Positions 61,322 to 64,000 of a stretch of 64,000 nt of DNA are shown one piece after another. This DNA is from Streptomyces griseus subsp. griseus (GTDB taxonomy: Bacteria > Actinomycetota > Actinomycetes > Streptomycetales > Streptomycetaceae), in assembly GCF_003610995.1 (NCBI RefSeq), contig NZ_CP032543.1:744001-808000 (forward strand), given 5' to 3'. The notes under the pieces were generated by a model. The model was not told where the DNA came from. It did not search any database and saw only the letters and a program-made list of their open reading frames with translations. Position 1 is the stretch's first letter. The number at the start of each line of letters is the position of its first letter. The position numbers and the translations under genes are program-made.

Positions 61322-62418
61322 GGCCCGGGGAGCAGCAGTCCGCCGCCACCGCGACCGTGCACGAGCACATCACCGAAGCCGTGAAGACCCCGGATCTGAT
61401 CCGGCTGCACGGTGAGGTGGTGCTGGCCCGGTTCGAGACGATGAAGGTGTACGCGGCGCTCGGCGCGGTCCGTTCGCTGCTGCGCCGGGGCCGGGTGGTG
61501 CCCGGTCAGACGCTGGTCGACAGCTCCAGCGGGATCTACGCGGTGGCGCTCGCCATGGCCTGTCACCGTTACGGGCTGCGCTGCCACATCGTGGCCTCCA
61601 CCACCGTCGACGCCACGATGCTCGCCCAGTTGGAGATCCTCGGCGCGACCGTGGACCAGATGCCGCCGTCGCAGAGCCTGCGGCTGGACCAGGAGCTGCG
61701 CGTGCGCCATGTGCGGCAACTCCTGGCCGAGCGGCCGGACTTCCACTGGATGCGGCAGTACCACGACGCCGTGCACCACGAGGGGTACCGGGAGTTCGCC
61801 GAACTCCTCGACGCCTCCTTGCCCGAGGGTCCGCTGACCGTGGTGGGTGCGGTCGGCACGGGTGCCTCGACCGGTGGACTGGCCCGCGCGCTACGGGAGT
61901 CGGGGCGGGCGGTGCGGCTGGTGGGGATCCAGCCGTTCGGCAGCGTCACCTTCGCCAGCGAGCAGTTCAGCGACCCGGAGGCGATCATCGCGGGCATCGG
62001 CAGCTCCATCCCGTTCGGGAACGTCCACCACGAGCTGTACGACACCGTCCACTGGCTGGACTTCCGCCATGCGATGGCCGGTGCGGTCGGACTGCTGCGC
62101 CGGCACGCGGTGTTCGCCGGACTCTCCACCGGGGCGGCCCACCTGGCGGCCTCCTGGGAGGCGGCGCGCGACCCGGGCCGTATGCATCTGGTGCTGGGCG
62201 CGGACACCGGACACCGTTACGCCGAGCGGGTGTTCACCCGCCACGCCGAGGCGCTGGACCCGGCAGGTCTGCGGCCCCGCCCGATCACGTCGCTGGAGGC
62301 ACTGCGGCCGCCGTGGTCGGTGATGGAGTGGGGCCGGCGCGCCGCTCCCGAGGCCGCCCGCCTGCCCGAACAGGGCGGCGCCCCCGCCCCCGTACCGACC
62401 GTGGAGATGCAGCCGTGA
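61318..62418 (+). CDS. PLP-dependent cysteine synthase/threonine dehydratase-like enzyme
   Basis: 366 aa from GTG 61318 (overlap GTGA). Fold type II: FETMKVYAALGAV holds the PLP lysine and VDSSSGIYAVALAMACHRYG the substrate loop, with VGTGASTGGLARAL binding phosphate. It is closest in type to SbnA/CysK enzymes that make 2,3-diaminopropionate or related amino acids for siderophores and peptides. Its partners (ATP-grasp, MFS) support a small natural-product role. Confidence 0.88.
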   Translation: MRPGEQQSAATATVHEHITEAVKTPDLIRLHGEVVLARFETMKVYAALGAVRSLLRRGRVVPGQTLVDSSSGIYAVALAMACHRYGLRCHIVASTTVDATMLAQLEILGATVDQMPPSQSLRLDQELRVRHVRQLLAERPDFHWMRQYHDAVHHEGYREFAELLDASLPEGPLTVVGAVGTGASTGGLARALRESGRAVRLVGIQPFGSVTFASEQFSDPEAIIAGIGSSIPFGNVHHELYDTVHWLDFRHAMAGAVGLLRRHAVFAGLSTGAAHLAASWEAARDPGRMHLVLGADTGHRYAERVFTRHAEALDPAGLRPRPITSLEALRPPWSVMEWGRRAAPEAARLPEQGGAPAPVPTVEMQP

Positions 62419-63640
62419 CGATCGCCGCTCTGGAGTCCCTGTCCTTCGGGCTCGGCAGGATGGCCGAGGCCGCCGAGGAGACCGGCCACCGGCTCTGCCT
62501 GCTCACCGGTGACCGCTCGGTGTACCGGCATGAGCTGGCCACCCTGCCCGCCGACGCGCTGGACGTGGTGGACGTCGACACCGACGACCCGGATGCGGTC
62601 CGCCGGGCGCTGGCCGGCGTCCCGTCCCTGGCCGGGCTGATCAACACGACGGACACGTGGAGCGTCCCGGCCGCCGAACTGGCCGACGAGCTGGGGCTGC
62701 CAGGCCCGCGCCCGGAGGCGGTCCGGCTGCTGCGGGACAAGCGCCGGGTCCGGGAGGCCCTGCACGCGCGGGGGCTGAGCCGGTCGGCCGCCGTGGCCGT
62801 ACCGCCCGGGCCGGAGGGCGTGGACGCGGTCCTGCGTACGGTCGGGCTGCCCGCCGTGCTGAAGGACTCGGCGGGCACCTCCTCGCGCGGGGTGTGGATC
62901 GTGCCCGACGAGGAGGCGCTGCACCGGGCGCTGGCCGAGGCGGACCGACAGCCGCTGAAGGGAGGCCTGTTCGCGGAGTCTTTCCTCGCCGGGCCGCTGT
63001 ACAGCGCGGAGACGCTGAGCTGGGAGGGGACCACCCGGCTGCTGGGGTACTGAGCCGCCAGACGTCCCGGTCGGCGGTGGTACGGGAGGAGGCCGCGGCC
63101 TTCCCGGTGGCGCTGCCGGACGGGGAGCGGGACGGGATCGAGGCGTGGGTGGGGCAGGTGCTCGACGTGGCCGGGCACCGGCGGGGGTTCGCCCATGTGG
63201 AGTTCATTCTCACCGCCGAGGGGCCGGAGTTGGTGGAGATCAACCGGCGGATCGGGGGCGCGCTGGTGGGTGAGGTGCTCTGCCGGTCGCTGGCCACCAA
63301 TGTGTACACGGCGATGATGGACGAGGCGCTCGGCCGCCGCCCGGCTCTGCTGGACGCCCCGCTCGAAGGCGGTCAGGGCCCCGCGTACGGCTTCGTCCTC
63401 GTCTACGCGGACCGGCCGGGCGTGCTGAAGGGCTGGCACGGCCTCGACGAACTCGCCGCCTTCCCGGGGTCGGTGGAGTGGTACCCCGTACGCGAACCGG
63501 GCGAGCACCTGCCGCACGTGGGCGACCAGCGGGGGTGTACGGGCATGGTGCTGGCCGAGGCGGCGACGGCGGAGCTGGCCCAGCACCGGGCGTGGAGCGC
63601 GGCGGTCCGGGTGCGACCGGTGATCGCGGACGCGCCGTGA
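62415..63640 (+). pseudogene. ATP-grasp ligase, single frameshift
   Basis: GTG 62415 overlaps the previous stop (GTGA). The first 212 codons contain the ATP-grasp start (LLRDKRRVREALHARGL, LPAVLKDSAGTSSRGVWIV) and then meet a TGA at 63051. Continuing in another frame from 63049 gives LSRQTSRSAVVREEAAAF ... FAHVEFILTAEGPELVEINRRIGGALVGEV, the metal-binding end, to 63640. One G added to the G4 run at 63045-63048 joins them into about 409 aa. The enzyme would join two carboxylic or amino acids with ATP. Confidence 0.85.
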
Positions 63641-63647
63641 GGGCGGG

Positions 63648-64000
63648 GTGAGCGCTGAACGGATGCCGGCGCACAGGCGGTTCACCGGGCCGCAGGTCTT
63701 CCTGCTGGCGGGCTCGTTCCTGATCACGCTGGGCAGCTTCGCCGTGCTGCCGTACATGTCGGTGCTGCTGCACCAGCGGCTCGGCCTGGGGCTCGGCACG
63801 GTCGGTTTCGTCCTGGCGGTGGCCTCGCTGATCCAGTTCGCCGGGGGCGTGGTGGCGGGGCCGGTGGCCGCGCGCATCGGGCTGCGGCCCTCGATGCTGC
63901 TGGCACTGGCCCTGCGTACGGCCGGATTCGCCGCGTTCGTACCGGGGTTGACCAGTCCCGTCCTGGCGATCGGCGCGCTGCTGCTGGTGTCGGCCGGCGC
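63648..64000 (+). CDS. MFS transporter, 5' part
   Basis: Begins at GTG 63648 (or ATG 63663) and runs off the window. Hydrophobic helices FLLAGSFLITLGSFAVLPYM and GFVLAVASLIQFAGGVVAG with GPVAARIGLRPSMLLA in the first loop are typical of a 12-helix MFS exporter. As the last visible member of the methyltransferase-PLP-ATP-grasp operon it is probably the product exporter. Confidence 0.85.
   Translation, partial: MSAERMPAHRRFTGPQVFLLAGSFLITLGSFAVLPYMSVLLHQRLGLGLGTVGFVLAVASLIQFAGGVVAGPVAARIGLRPSMLLALALRTAGFAAFVPGLTSPVLAIGALLLVSAG

Noticed and set aside
1-64000. tRNA, rRNA or riboswitch genes
   Set aside because: No cloverleaf, rRNA core or known riboswitch element was seen on reading; the att site is in tuf3 rather than a tRNA.

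Overview
The window is high-GC actinobacterial DNA, almost certainly a Streptomyces chromosome. Pointers are the GC-biased third codon positions, GTG/TTG starts with ATGA or GTGA gene overlaps, leaderless-type promoters, and family members typical of the genus (ECF41 sigma factor, MocR, HutC-type GntR, ROK, SWIM/DUF6493 pair, and a divergent second EF-Tu of the tuf3 type). From memory, the order bioA-bioD ... purB ... tuf3 ... uppP resembles the S. coelicolor core chromosome; I could not check this by alignment.

Left part (1-39.6 kb) is ordinary chromosome: the end of bioA and bioD, a Doc-like toxin-antitoxin pair, two CorC/HlyC-type membrane proteins, an SGNH hydrolase, purB, a mismatch uracil-DNA glycosylase, ROK and GntR regulators, an ECF41 sigma factor beside an alpha/beta hydrolase, an EamA exporter with its divergent MocR regulator, a PhoD phosphatase, a SWIM-protein operon, a membrane ACT-GNAT acetyltransferase, a methionine/cystathionine lyase with its divergent Lrp regulator, a DUF885 protein, a rhodanese/Lrp pair, sbcCD, and several small metabolic genes.

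Middle part (40,477-56,277) is a 15.8-kb integrated element that cuts the tuf3 gene after codon 90. Its serine integrase lies at the right end, next to attR. Running leftward it carries a zinc-finger protein, a coiled-coil protein, a major capsid protein, a small protein, a P27-type small terminase, further small (partly Cys-rich) proteins, a 1605-aa tape measure protein with M23 and lytic transglycosylase domains, and a left-end regulatory block with a short GntR repressor. I see no large terminase, portal, protease, tail tube or lysis gene. It is therefore either a decayed prophage or a phage satellite that makes only some structural parts. An 885-bp IS5-family element has since landed in one of its zinc-finger genes. 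Both att sites can be read exactly, and they rebuild an intact tuf3 (391 aa) and a highly symmetric attP.

Right part (56.5-64 kb) returns to chromosome: an AlkD-like DNA repair protein, a TVP38 membrane protein, uppP, a nucleotide kinase, and the start of a tightly overlapping operon (methyltransferase, PLP enzyme, ATP-grasp ligase, MFS transporter) that looks like a small peptide or siderophore-type natural-product locus.

Several chromosomal genes (phoD, sbcC, a locus at 34.1 kb, the ATP-grasp gene and probably the EamA gene) are each broken by what looks like loss of one base, mostly in runs of G or C. Together this suggests systematic sequencing undercalls rather than true gene decay.
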